DNA from: Poa pratensis
Taxonomy: Eukaryota > Streptophyta > Magnoliopsida > Poales > Poaceae
DNA length: 64,000 nucleotides
Direction: 5' to 3'
Assembly (NCBI GenBank): GCA_947311845.1
Contig: CAMZMU010000027.1
Span: 45,494,053-45,558,052, forward strand
Each line of letters begins with the position of its first letter. Position 1 is the stretch's first letter. The notes below the pieces were generated by a model. The model had not been told where the DNA came from. It made no database searches and saw only the letters and a list, made by a program, of their open reading frames with translations. Shown piece after piece: positions 1 through 9,777 of this stretch. A program made the translations under genes and the position numbers.

Positions 1-1183
1 TGATTAAAAGCAAGTAAACAAGATACTCAATAATGTAAAAAGACGGATAAGGAGTCATAGCTTCACTAGAGGTATCTCTCCTTAAAAATAAAACCCAATT
101 GGGCAAACGAATGACAGCTGAGCAATTGATAGAAGTGGAAATAATCAACTATGATATAAGAAACGCTCATGGCATTATCCATGTGGGCATAACGTCAAAC
201 ATAAATAGACTGCCACCTAGACAACATCTATAACTAATACTCCACTTCGAGACTTACCTCTTCTATGCTGCCATCTTTAGATATTAAGTTGTAAACAACA
301 GAGTATCGACTTAAACTTAGTACCTGATGTAAAAAATGTGGTTAGCAACCATTGTTTCTGTTACTCGAGCACTGAGAAAGTTAGTACCCCTTCCTGCATG
401 TTTTCGTTACTCGAGCACTGAGAAAGCAAGGTTGAACCCACATCTACTCCCTCTTAGAGATTCATACATAAAGTTGGCCACAGGCTACCCATAAATCGGA
501 GAGCATGTAGGAATAGTAAATCATCAATGAAATATAGCAAATAGCATCATTAACATAACATGCATGATATGATCATAACTTCAAAATTTATCATATCCCA
601 ACAAACACAACAGTAAAGGCAATTACATCATATGGATCTCAACCATATTAGGCAGCTCACGAGACCTTTGTATTGAGAAACATGGAGGAGAGATAACCAT
701 CTACCTACTGCTATGAACCCATAGTTCAAGAATGAACTACTTACGCATCATCGTGGAGGCGTCATGGTTGTTTAGAGGCCTCCGGCAGAGTACTAGAACA
801 AGTCTCCGGATCCGAAAACGCGATGGTGGCGGCTCTAAATTGTATTTTTTCGAAGCATCTCATCTTTTAGGTTTTTTCTGTCGGGTGAATATCTAGGCGC
901 CGCGACGCGAGGGGAGCCAAGGGGTGGCGGCGCACCCATGTGGCGCAGGCAAGGTCCTATCTGCGATGGCTTCATGGGCCGTCATATGGTAGCACCCTGT
1001 GGCCCCTTTTGCCTCGTCTTCGTCTCAAAATTATTCTCCGTACTATTTTCCTACGAATTCCCTTTTGGCACTAGGTTATTAGGTTATGCCAATTAAAACA
1101 TTGTAAATTGATACAAAATCACATCAAAAGTATCTAGCAATGATGAATCAATAAAAAATTCTAGATACGATTTGGACGTATCA
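1..1183 (-). mobile_element. LTR-like retrotransposon fragment (copy A)
   Basis: This non-coding block ends at 1183 with TATCA. Read on the minus strand it begins TGATACGTCC, a TG start of the kind seen at LTR ends. It sits directly in front of LINE reverse transcriptase sequence that begins mid-domain, so it looks like an insertion into the LINE. Its other end is outside the window. A 22-bp motif containing ACTCGAGCACTGAGAAAG occurs twice (about 362-385 and 409-430). The counterpart is 43638-44815. No reading frame is recognisable and the family is not identified. Confidence 0.5.
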
Positions 1184-4100
1184 GCAGTGCGACTTTCTGG
1201 CCTGCTAAAACAAGGTCGTCAATCACATATTCAAGGGCTTAAGATGCCCCCCACGACACCGGGAGTGAACTACCTCCTATTTTGCTGACGATAGCATGTT
1301 GTTTGTAAAAGCAAGTGATCTGAGGGAGCTAATGCAGTTAACGATCTGTTGGATATAAATTCTGAAATGTCTTCTATGTTCTTTAGCAAGGGATGTCCAT
1401 AAGGTATATGAGGCAGCGGTGAAGAATATTTTGACTGTTCCAAACGTTATGCTAAGTTACAAATATCTTGGAATGCCAACTGATGTTGGCAAGTCTAAAA
1501 TGACGCTTTTAAATGTATCAAGGAAATAATATGGAAAAGGGTGCATGGCTTGTTGGCGCTTCTTCTGTCAGCTGCATGAAAGGAGGTCTAAATAAAAGTA
1601 GTTGCCCAAGCAATTCCTACTTTCTCCATATCATGTATCAAGTAACCAAGGGTGTGAAGCTATCAACGCTTTGCTCCAGAACATCTGGTAGGGCAGCAAG
1701 GATGGGAAGATGAAACCTGCTTGGATATCGTGGGAGACTATGTGTTCACCAAATACAATGGAGGTTTTGGCTTCCGTGAGATTGAGGTTTTTAATCCGGC
1801 AATGCTCACACGAAAAGCCAGGCCCATTCTTCAAAATACAGAGGCGCTCAACGAGAGGATCTTCAAGGTAGTGTATTCTTCTGCCTCTAATTTTCTTGAT
1901 GCTACTCTTGGTTCATCTCCCTCACATGTGTGGCAAGCCGTTGTGGAAGGGCACAATGTTATGAAGCAACGCCCGATTAGGAGGATCGGCACGAGGGAAG
2001 GAACTGATCCGTGAAACCAAAACTGGTTGTCGCGTGACTTCATCTTTGCCCACGGGTGTACCACAAGGAAGATCCGCCGACAACTGTATCGGCTTTCATT
2101 GATAGAACGTCGGCATCCTGGAGAACTGATATGCGGTTATTTTTTACCCATGGACAACGAGATCATTCGCTCAATCCCGATCAACATCAAAAGAATGGAG
2201 GACATGTGGGCATGGCACTACGAGAAGATTGGCATCCTCTCGGTTAGGATAGTGTACCTACTTCAGACGTGGAGCGAAAACCTCCCTCCGAAACCCCTCC
2301 TCCCTCCCGTCTCGCGTCGCCCCGCGCGGGCGGCCGGGACGGAAACCCTAGCCCGCCGCCTTCTACCCTCCCTCCTCCTCCTCTCCTCCCGGCCGCTGCC
2401 GGCGCGTGCCGCCGGGCAAAGCCCGTGCGGTGCCGGCGGCGGCCGGCCCTCCTTTCCTCGACGCGAGGAGCCCGGCGCGGCGGCTACTCCTTTGGCGGCG
2501 GTGCATCTCGGTGGAGGCCGGCGTGGCCTGGCGTGGCGGCGGCCGGCGCGCTGCACTAGGGGCGACCTCACGCATGTGGAGGCGGCGGCGGGGGTCGTGC
2601 TCGTGGCTGCTGCGGCCATGGCGGCGGTGGTGGCTCGAGTCGGCCCGCCCAGATCCTGGCCGGCGGCGGCGGTTCGGCACGGCGGCGGCGCGGCTCACCG
2701 GCGACTGCGACAGCAAGGTCAGGGACGGCACAGTGCTTGGACGGCTGCGGGTGGCGCTGGCCAGCGATGGCGGAGCCCGGCCTCGGCCTAGATCTGGGGC
2801 ATTGGGCCTGGATCGGGTTGGCTGGGCCTGCGGGTCGACTGGTTTCAGGGGCTTCCATCTTCGGAGCCCATCCCCTGACCGTTGGTTGGGGCACTGGATC
2901 CGGACCCTTCGGGTCTAGATCCGGTAGCCGCCTAGCAGCCCCGTATTGGGCTCTGCGGGTTCGACAGGCGGGTGCGTCCTGCTAGTCTTACCTCACTGTC
3001 CGAGGACCGGTTGGCTGTCCCCGTTCTTTCCTGTCCATTCCGGTAGTCTGCTCATGGTGGTGGTCGGCTGCATCGTGGGCTAGCGATCCTGGATGCCGAG
3101 GTGGCGGCCTCGGAAGGTGGACTGCGCGGTTGTCTCTGCGGCGAGCGACGTGGCAGTGGTGATGACCTTGCTTTTTGGCCATGTGGATGGCGAGAAGCGG
3201 GTGGCGGGAGCTCCCGGGGTTGCCGGCGTTTCGACAAAGTACCGGGAACTCCCACATCGTGTACTAGAAGCCTGACTTGGTGGCGGTGGGTGGTCTGAAG
3301 TACCGGGTGTGGGGAGAAGGTTTTTCCAGGCGGAAGCCTAGCGCTTTGGCGCCAACGACGGCGGTGCTTGAGGGTGTCGTTACCTTCTTGGGGGCGTCGT
3401 TGTGGCTACCCTCCTTGCATTAGAGCTCCGGGTGAAAACCTTGAACTGTGGTCCCGACATTGGCGGCGTAGGCGTCGTTACCCTCTTTGGGGCATTGTTG
3501 TGGAGCTCCGGTTACTTTCGGTTTCGGTTCTTTGCCATCGGTGGCAAGTCTGGTTTCCTGTACCTTTGGTTTATCTTTGATCTGTCTGTAAGAGGATCTC
3601 CTCATCACCTTGTATCGGTTCGGCCGTTGGGCTTTATTTATAAAGCGGGGCGAAAGCCTATTTCGTCAGTGTACCTACTTCTTATTCAAACAAATAAAAA
3701 GAGAAATGATTGGCTAGAAGGCAGGCCGGCTAGGTCAGACTCTGTATGGGAAGGAAGGATGTGCCATTGGCTTTGGAAAATAGCTCTTGTTCCATCTATG
3801 GCGATGCTGACTCGTGGAGACACTTCGTCTTAAAATTTTACGGTTACATGGTGCGTTTGGGATTTAGCTGATGAGGAAGTCACAACAGATTTGGGCAGAT
3901 TCATTGAGTTGTCAGCAAAACACGTTTGGCCTCCTTCCTTGCATTAGTGACTCGGCCAAAACTCCTGAACAAGCAAATGGTTTTATTTGCGCCTGAATTG
4001 AAGGAGCCTGATCCAGTGACTCGCACTGATTGAAGGAAACACTTATCCTCATGAATAAAGATGCTCGCTGAAGGAAACATGGTTCATCCACAATATTGTA

Positions 4101-4560
4101 AGTTTCAAAGCCGTATGTCTAGTCACTTATTTCTTGAGAGCCACTTCTCGGATCTTTGAATTGCTAGTACCAGCACTGCTCAAGAGAAGAGATCCACGTC
4201 TCATATCCAACCGAGATGGATCTCTCAGCCACCTGGTTACACGAAGATCAACGTGGATGCAGCCGTTCCAAAGACCAATAATTCTGGTACCTTAGTGCGA
4301 TCTGCAGAGGAGAGGATCGCTCATTTCTAGGTGCATTGACAATCTCCGTGTAGGGGATTTCGGACCAACGATCTTGGAAGCAATGACTTGAAGAGAATCT
4401 CTCATGCTCGCAGAAAATTTGCAAAAACCTTCTCTCATGTCTTAAATTATAGAGCACTAGTTCAGAGATCGTGGCCACGAGCCTTTCGTGATAATCTGAT
4501 GGTGGGGAAACAAATGTCACAACGTCTTTTTATGTCACCGGACCGTACAACGAAGCAGAC
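1184..4560 (+). pseudogene. LINE 3' half: RT core, C-terminal region, RNase H (copy A)
   Basis: Conceptual translation in shifting frames gives the second half of a plant non-LTR polyprotein. An RT segment reads LLKQGRQSHIQGLK, followed by the FADD box in context LLFADDSMLFVKAS (about 1275-1310). Next come the YLGMP thumb motif (about 1468) and the GGFGFREIEVFN region (about 1750). An RNase H domain opens with QPPGYTKINVDA (about 4220). The protein is broken by many frameshifts and stops and by a 1.4 kb retroposon at 2265-3667. The 5' half of the same kind of LINE is at 38650-39998. It is dead sequence and would have encoded retrotransposition functions. Confidence 0.85.
2265..3667 (+). mobile_element. 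GC-rich retroposon inserted in LINE copy A
   Basis: Copy B lacks this block and shows the empty site. In copy A it is flanked by the 14-bp direct repeat AGTGTACCTACTTC (2251-2264 and 3668-3681), a clean target-site duplication. The 5' part is very GC-rich. The 3' part contains GGGTGAAAACC (about 3430) and ends in a TTTATTTATAAAGC stretch without a long poly(A). Long overlapping frames in all directions are GC-skew artefacts. Target-primed retroposition (LINE-related or SINE-like) fits best. No protein is recognisable. Confidence 0.75.
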
Positions 4561-4689
4561 GGAAACATTCCCGGTTCTGCGAATCCTATCCATCGCCGCG
4601 CAGCGACGCCAGACGCAATCGTCGCCTGAAAGATCCTGAAATTGGGCCGGCCCATTTTTGCGCGATATTTTCTATTTCTTTTTCTTCTA

Positions 4690-5190
4690 TGTTTATTTTT
4701 CATTTATTTTTCTGTTGTTTTCTTTTCCATTTCTTTCTTTTTTCAAAAAAGTTTCAGATTTTTGGAAAGTTTTCAGATATCTAAAAAAGTTCATTTTTGA
4801 AATTTATTCAGATTTGAAAATTGGTCAAATTCGAAAATTGTTTAGATTCAAAATTTGTTCATTTGTCGGATTTCAAATTTGTTCAAATCCGAAATTTGTT
4901 CCGATTTAAAATTTGTTCGAATTTGAAATTTCTTCAGATTCAAAATTTATTCCGATTCAAAATTTGTCCGTATTTGAAATTTGTTCAGATTAAAGAAATC
5001 GTATTTGAAATTTGTTCAGATTTAAAATTTATTTAAATTCAAAAATTGTTTAAATTGAAAATTTGTTCAAATATAAAATTTGTTCAAATTCGAAAATTGT
5101 TTAGATTTGAAATTTTTCATATTTGATTTTTGTTCAGATTTTAAGATTTTCAAAAATATAATTTGTCCAGATTTGAAAAAAGAAAAAAAA
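4690..5190. repeat. AT-rich minisatellite upstream of SAP copy A
   Basis: Degenerate head-to-tail repeats of about 18-20 bp are built on GTTCAGATTTGAAATTT and variants such as GTTCAAATTCGAAA. The start is pyrimidine-rich (4675-4745). The short reading frames here (KFVQIRNLFRFKICS-type) only reflect the repeat. The same array is at 46860-47360 in copy B. It lies roughly 0.6-1 kb upstream of the SAP start codon. Confidence 0.85.
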
Positions 5191-5271
5191 GAACAGAAAA
5201 TTGTACCTTTTATATTGAGCCGCTCCAAATTCAGCCCATGAAGGAGCGCAAACGCAGAAGCGTCGCCTGAA

Positions 5272-5747
5272 GGCGATGTACATCACCTCCCCGGTTCAGA
5301 CCTGGATACATCACCTCCCCGGTACAGGCCTTGTTTTAATGGGCTCACTAATGAGCTTGGTTGTTTGTGTGTCGGAGATGGAAACAGCGGTTGAACCGAT
5401 GAATCAGTGACCGAGCGGTTGAACAGCGGTTGAACCGATGTACGAGGCTGAACGGCGGTGCTAAAATACGAGTTTAACTGATTACCTGCACCGCACAGAA
5501 CCGCTCACGGGTCAGCAACAGAAGACTCCCGCGCAAAGCACGTCAGTCCAGTCCAGTCCAGTGCTCCATAACCTCCACTACTGAAACGCAACGACAGTAC
5601 GGCACCGTCTTCCGTCTCATCCACCTTCCGGAAGCCTCCGCACCAAGTTGCGTCGGTGCCATCCCTCCTCTCCCATATCTCGCCGCCCTCGAGTTCTTAA
5701 CCACCACATCGAGCATCGACCGTGTGCGTTGATCCGTAGAGTTAACC
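5272..5747 (+). promoter_or_regulatory. Upstream region of SAP copy A
   Basis: This gene-free stretch precedes the SAP start codon and is nearly identical in copy B (49438-49906), except for a CCAGT repeat length change near 5545 and an ACCA insertion. It contains two tandem motifs: ACATCACCTCCCCGG twice (5280-5325) and CGGTTGAACCGATG or CGGTTGAACAG repeated between 5390 and 5440. No TATA box could be assigned with confidence. Conservation between copies reflects recent duplication rather than proven function. Confidence 0.4.
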
Positions 5748-6182
5748 ATGGAGCAAAGCAGCAAGAATCGAGACGACCCCGATCAGCTCCGGCCACAGGA
5801 GCCCGCGGAACCGCTCCCATGCGCCAACGGCTGCGGCTTCTTCGGCTCCTCGGCCACCGGCAGCCTCTGCTCCATGTGCTTCCGCGACAGCCTCCGCCGC
5901 ACCGCCGAGGCCCAGCTGCAGGCGTCTGCGGAGGCCGAAGCGGTGGCAGCGACGTCCAGGGAGCGAGACGACGAGCAAGGAGCAAAGACCAAGAGCAGGT
6001 GCGCGGCGTGCGGGAGGAAGGTGGGCTTGATGGGGTTCGAGTGCCGGTGCGGCGGCGTGTTCTGCGGCGAGCACCGCTACTCGGACAGGCACGACTGCGG
6101 CTTCGACTACAGGGGCGCCGGCCGCGACGCCATCTCCCAGGCCAACCCCGTCGTCAGGCCTGACAAGGTCGATAAGTTCTGA
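5748..6182 (+). CDS. A20/AN1 zinc-finger stress-associated protein, copy A
   Basis: An intact 144-aa single-exon gene; plant SAP genes are typically intronless. An A20-type finger uses C25, C29, C41 and C44 (context PLPCANGCGFFG). An acidic and alanine-rich linker follows. A C-terminal AN1 finger uses C85, C88, C99, C101, C106, H109, H115 and C117 (context RCAACGRKVGLMGFECRC), and the usual DYRGAGRDAI and KVDKF tail is present. All zinc ligands are present. SAP proteins bind ubiquitin and act in abiotic and biotic stress responses, some as E3 ligases. The ATG at 5748 is the first in frame and leads straight into the A20 region. The protein is somewhat shorter than typical 150-180 aa SAPs. It differs from copy B at residues 39 (S) and 50 (R). 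The specific SAP number cannot be assigned without alignment. Confidence 0.93.
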   Translation: MEQSSKNRDDPDQLRPQEPAEPLPCANGCGFFGSSATGSLCSMCFRDSLRRTAEAQLQASAEAEAVAATSRERDDEQGAKTKSRCAACGRKVGLMGFECRCGGVFCGEHRYSDRHDCGFDYRGAGRDAISQANPVVRPDKVDKF

Positions 6183-6714
6183 TTCTGAACTACCACGCGC
6201 GCTCTTAGCTAGCTAGCACGATTTGGGTTTCCTCCGATTAAGGATCGAGCGCTATGCTACGTTTGAATTGTGATCGATCGATGGACTCGGGTCAGTCATT
6301 TGTACGAGTATGAAGAATACAAATGGATGATTTTGTCATCCAGACATCCTCTGTGTGTGGTTCCTTTATCTTGTCTGTTCTTGTGTCCTGGTTTATTACT
6401 ACTTCACGCATCATGCCGTGTCACGTTGTATTGTATGCTACTCCTTCCACAAGATTTTTTTTTCCGAAAAGGGGAGCTGGCCCCGGCCTCTGCATCACTC
6501 CTTCCACAATTTGATGTTTGCCGTGGCAGTTTGAACTGGCATGTCTGAATCCAAAGTTGGACAACAACAATGATTTGGTAGTCTGTACTGAATCGAAAAC
6601 ACTGATGCTTTCGGCCGCAATTGGCAACAAGAACAATCTTTCTTCTAGTTTTCAGAAATCGCCGAAGAACAGGCATTTTGAAGTAGTAGTTTATTTCCAC
6701 TGACATCACTATAA
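6183..6714 (+). other. SAP 3' region and spacer to tRNA (copy A)
   Basis: No gene was seen. The stretch after the stop holds the likely 3' UTR and spacer sequence shared with copy B. Short frames here are not supported by homology. Confidence 0.5.
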
Positions 6715-6785
6715 GCGCATCTGGTGTAGTGGTATCATAGTACCCTCCCACGGTACTGACCAGGGTTCGATTCCCTGGATGCGCA
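6715..6785 (+). tRNA. tRNA-Gly (anticodon CCC), copy A
   Basis: A 71-nt cloverleaf. Acceptor GCGCATC pairs with GATGCGC and is followed by discriminator A. The D region carries GTGTAGTGGTATCAT, an A-box match. The anticodon stem GTACC/GGTAC encloses loop CTCCCAC, so the anticodon is CCC (reads GGG). The T stem CAGGG/CCCTG surrounds TTCGATT, a B-box match. No intron is present. A T4 run shortly downstream (about 6793) could end Pol III transcription. The copy at 50874-50944 is identical by eye. Confidence 0.96.
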
Positions 6786-7239
6786 AAAAATTGTTTTGTT
6801 TTATTGTACGCCAGGCTTCCCTGTCATGTTATACTCGAGATTTTTTCCCCTTCAGCCCTGATGATTCCTGTACTGTTGCCAAATTATCACAAACTAAAAT
6901 TAGGGTACCAGTTTCTGAATACAGCAATCAACGCATACAGCAAAGGAAAGTTTTCTTCTTGTCCACTTACACACCGAGAATAATCAACGCATAGCTGATT
7001 ATTGATCCATAACATTGTACGGCAAGAAATATTTTTTGTCTACTCACATACAGGAGAACAATCAACGCATAGCTGATCATTCCGGTAATGTTCTATGTCT
7101 GTACTTGCATGTGAACAGTCAACTCGTAGCTGACCGCTCGATCTTCAGTACTTTGGCGCCCATCCAGTCCAATTGTATACATGGCTCCTGTATATACTGA
7201 CATTTTCTTGACCCATTTTCTGTATATTGACATCAGTCA

Positions 7240-7463
7240 TCACATGGAGTTGGAGCCAGCAGTGCTCTCCTTCTCGGCATCAACAAGCTCCGTGACCCTC
7301 TCGAGGAGCAAGTCGAAGTCGTCCTGTGACTTAAGGAGGCTTATCCTCGTGTACCGGCTGCTGGCATCGTTCCAGACGCCGGACCGCGTGATGATCTTAG
7401 CCTTGAGCAGCATATCGGAGCAGTCGCCGTCTTCCTCCCTCTCGCACTTCACCCACGCATAAG
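7240..7463 (-). pseudogene. TAR-like aminotransferase copy A, exon 5
   Basis: Last exon of the minus-strand TAR/alliinase-type gene. The acceptor TGCATGCAG precedes CTTATGCGTGG, and the stop TGA is at 7240-7242. In the correct frame it encodes AYAWVKCEREEDGDC through to the C-terminal end of the aminotransferase fold. In copy A the frame arriving from exon 4 is wrong because of two upstream 1-bp deletions, so a stop is met inside this exon. The exon itself looks undamaged and matches copy B (51508-51731). Confidence 0.85.
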
Positions 7464-7582
7464 CTGCATGCAACCCAACCAACCAAATTAAACATCAGAT
7501 TACCTACAGATGTAATTAACAAGCTTCAGCCATTTCAGACTCTGAATGTTAATTTCAGCAGATCGATCGTTCATTCGTTCAC

Positions 7583-7867
7583 CTGGCGATGGATCTCTGA
7601 CGCTGTCGAAGTAGGTGCAGTACTGGGAGGGATCTTCTGCAGCGAGATCCGGCGGAGCGCGACACGACGGCGTTCAGCTTTCGCCATTTGGCTGTCATCA
7701 CGTCGCGCCCAAAGGCGAAGATGTCCTCCTTGCTCCGAAGATTGGCCAGCATGGCCTTGATGATGCTGAGCATCCGGAGCTGGGTGTCACGGGACGACCC
7801 CATGGTGTTCTGCATTATGTAGTCATTAACCCTCTTTGCCACCTTCTCGTCCCTTATCAGCGCCCAT
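7583..7867 (-). pseudogene. TAR-like copy A, exon 4 with two 1-bp deletions
   Basis: The acceptor GCGCAG precedes ATGGGCGCTGATAAGG; the donor is CCAG|GTGAAC. The exon encodes [20 protein letters not shown] and onward, the segment after the PLP-lysine loop. Compared with copy B (287 bp) it is 285 bp: one C is missing in TCCCGCC (after VVSRS) and one C in CCTCCCCAG. The combined shift of minus two destroys the end of exon 4 and the whole of exon 5. Unless these are sequencing errors, copy A cannot make a full TAR protein. Confidence 0.85.
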
Positions 7868-7965
7868 CTGCGCATGCATGAATGTACGATTTTGATGAAG
7901 AACGATGCTTGTGCACCTGCAGCAACGCAGCAATGAAATGAAGTTTGGTTTGCGTAGGAGGGTAC

Positions 7966-8261
7966 CCGAATCTGCTACCGGCATGGCCGGAGAGCTTGGA
8001 GACGGTGAAGAGCATGACGTCCTCGTCGGCGGGTGCGGGGATGTGCGTATAGTGCGGCCAGAAGTAGGCGTGGTCGACGATCGCCGACGAGCCGGCGACG
8101 ACAGGCTTGCGGAGAAGGGCGTCAGGATTGTTCGGAGAAGTCACGAACTCGATGATGTCCTCGGAGTTGGTGGAGTTCCCTGACGCGTTGGCCCACATAG
8201 CGGTGTTCCCCTCCCAACGGTTCTCTCGGTTGTCGAACAGCACGGTACTGGTTCTGTAGGC
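7966..8261 (-). pseudogene. TAR-like copy A, exon 3 (PLP-binding region)
   Basis: The acceptor GATCATGCAG precedes GCCTACAGAACC; the donor is TTCGG|GTACCC. The exon encodes [18 protein letters not shown], then [15 protein letters not shown] (the conserved N-P-D and R), and ends in [15 protein letters not shown]. The lysine in that last motif is the predicted Schiff-base lysine for pyridoxal phosphate, equivalent to the TAA1-family SKxxGHAG motif. The exon is intact in frame and the same as copy B exon 3 except for silent-looking changes. Confidence 0.88.
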
Positions 8262-8414
8262 CTGCATGATCGACGATGGATCCAACAAATAAAACAGATG
8301 GCATTTCATCAGATCAGTTAGGTCCTTTACAATTCAACAACAGCTGTCTTTCATCAATAATGGTTTACCGACACCGCACACTGTCAGTGGATGTGTGAGC
8401 GGAAGCACTAGTAC

Positions 8415-8712
8415 CGGGTAGTACGGCGAGGTGGCGACCACGCCTGCCGTCGAGCCGGAGCTGCTGTCCGGAGACAGGGCGTACACCAGCGCGCTGACCA
8501 GCTGCAGGGACCCGGTGCCGAAGACCATGTGCTTGTCGTCGGCGACGGCGTTGCCGACGGCTCTGTGCAGCTGCTTGATGCTGCGCTCAAGCTCGACGGA
8601 CTGGAAAATGCCGTTGGTGGCTCTGTAGCTCATGCGGTGCCACCCGGAGAATACCACGGCGCTGGCTCCGGCGTGACGCATCCAGTACGGCTCCAGGAAC
8701 ATTGGGTCCCCG
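8415..8712 (-). pseudogene. TAR-like copy A, exon 2
   Basis: The acceptor TTTGTGCAG precedes CGGGGACCC; the donor is TACCCG|GTACTAG. The exon encodes GDPMFLEPYWMRHAGASAVV through VFGTGSLQLVSALVYALSP and TSPYYP, the alliinase C-terminal family core with the glycine-rich cofactor-contact turn. The phase agrees: exon 1 leaves 2 nt and exon 2 restores the frame to zero. It differs from copy B at a few positions (I versus L after ATNG). Confidence 0.88.
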
Positions 8713-9777
8713 CTGCACAAATCATTGGGGAAAGATATTAGCTGGTGTACGGGGCCAGTTCGATGCAGCAACCACTATGATGGCGAGTGCGACTGCGACA
8801 CGACCATGAATGCATGGATCTGTAATTTGCTGTGACACTTGGACAAGTCTGCAGTACCGAACATCTGATGTGAACTCGGTTATTATTTTGAGATGGAGCC
8901 GCGTTTTAGTTATGGGACGGTCCTATCCTACGTCTTCATATGTGCTGATTACTTTTAGGTGGAGTGTAGGTTGGACTGGGATCCAAACGATCAAGTGCTG
9001 AGTGCTGACTGAATTACGTAATGCCTCGCGGCAAACGTGGTCACCGATCTTCAAAGTTTTTTTTCCGTGGTAAACCGATCTTCAAATCTTAACTAGGTAT
9101 AATACAACTCTACATATACTCACTAACCATACAATAGTAATTTACGTTTCCGGTTTTTGCATTTAAGATTTTTTTTTGAAAAAAAAACGTTTCGCTCAGC
9201 CCCAAGTCGCTCAGATGACGACAAACCCTAACTACCCCACCCCCTCTCCCTCCCCATTTTCCCTCGATGCGCCAGATGCGCCCGCGTAGGAAGCCATCGT
9301 GGAAGGTGGCGGTGATGATCTCGCACGGAGAGTTTTGACATCTAGGGTGGCGGCCTCGGGAGGTGATGGCGACGTCTGGGCCTGGTGTGAAAGGGGACAC
9401 TCGTCGGTTCTACTGGTCGTCCTCCTCGGTCGTGCGGGCAGCAAGAGGGAAGCAGATGTTGGTCGTGGCGCGGGGGTCACCCCGTCTGCCTCCGATTTCA
9501 CATCGAAAGACGACATCCCTCGTCACGTGCAGTACCCATCCCGCTAGCTCGAGATTTCCACATCTTCGTCGAATTTGGATCCTTGTCAAGGTGGTTGGTC
9601 TAGGCCCTAGTCTAGGGGAAATCCTTGGCTGGTGGTGGGACGACGACGATGTTTCAAACGCCCCTCCCCTATTTGGAGGCGACTTCAAGGTCCATCTCTT
9701 ATTCACACCTTTATTGTGCCTAGGTGAAAACCCTGAATCCCTCTGATTGGGCGGCAGCAGCCCTTCTGGGAATTGTA

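Noticed and set aside
2027..3257. 254-codon and other ORFs in copy A
   Set aside because: They join LINE sequence to the GC-rich retroposon and vanish in copy B, where the retroposon is absent.
5617..6163. ORFs overlapping SAP in other frames (122, 171 and 116 codons)
   Set aside because: Shadows of the GC-rich SAP coding frame; only the 144-aa frame has complete A20 and AN1 zinc ligands.
7905..8741. Plus-strand ORFs of 60-92 codons opposite TAR exons (copy A, and equivalents in copy B)
   Set aside because: Antisense shadows of the TAR exons, which have matching splice sites and family motifs on the minus strand.
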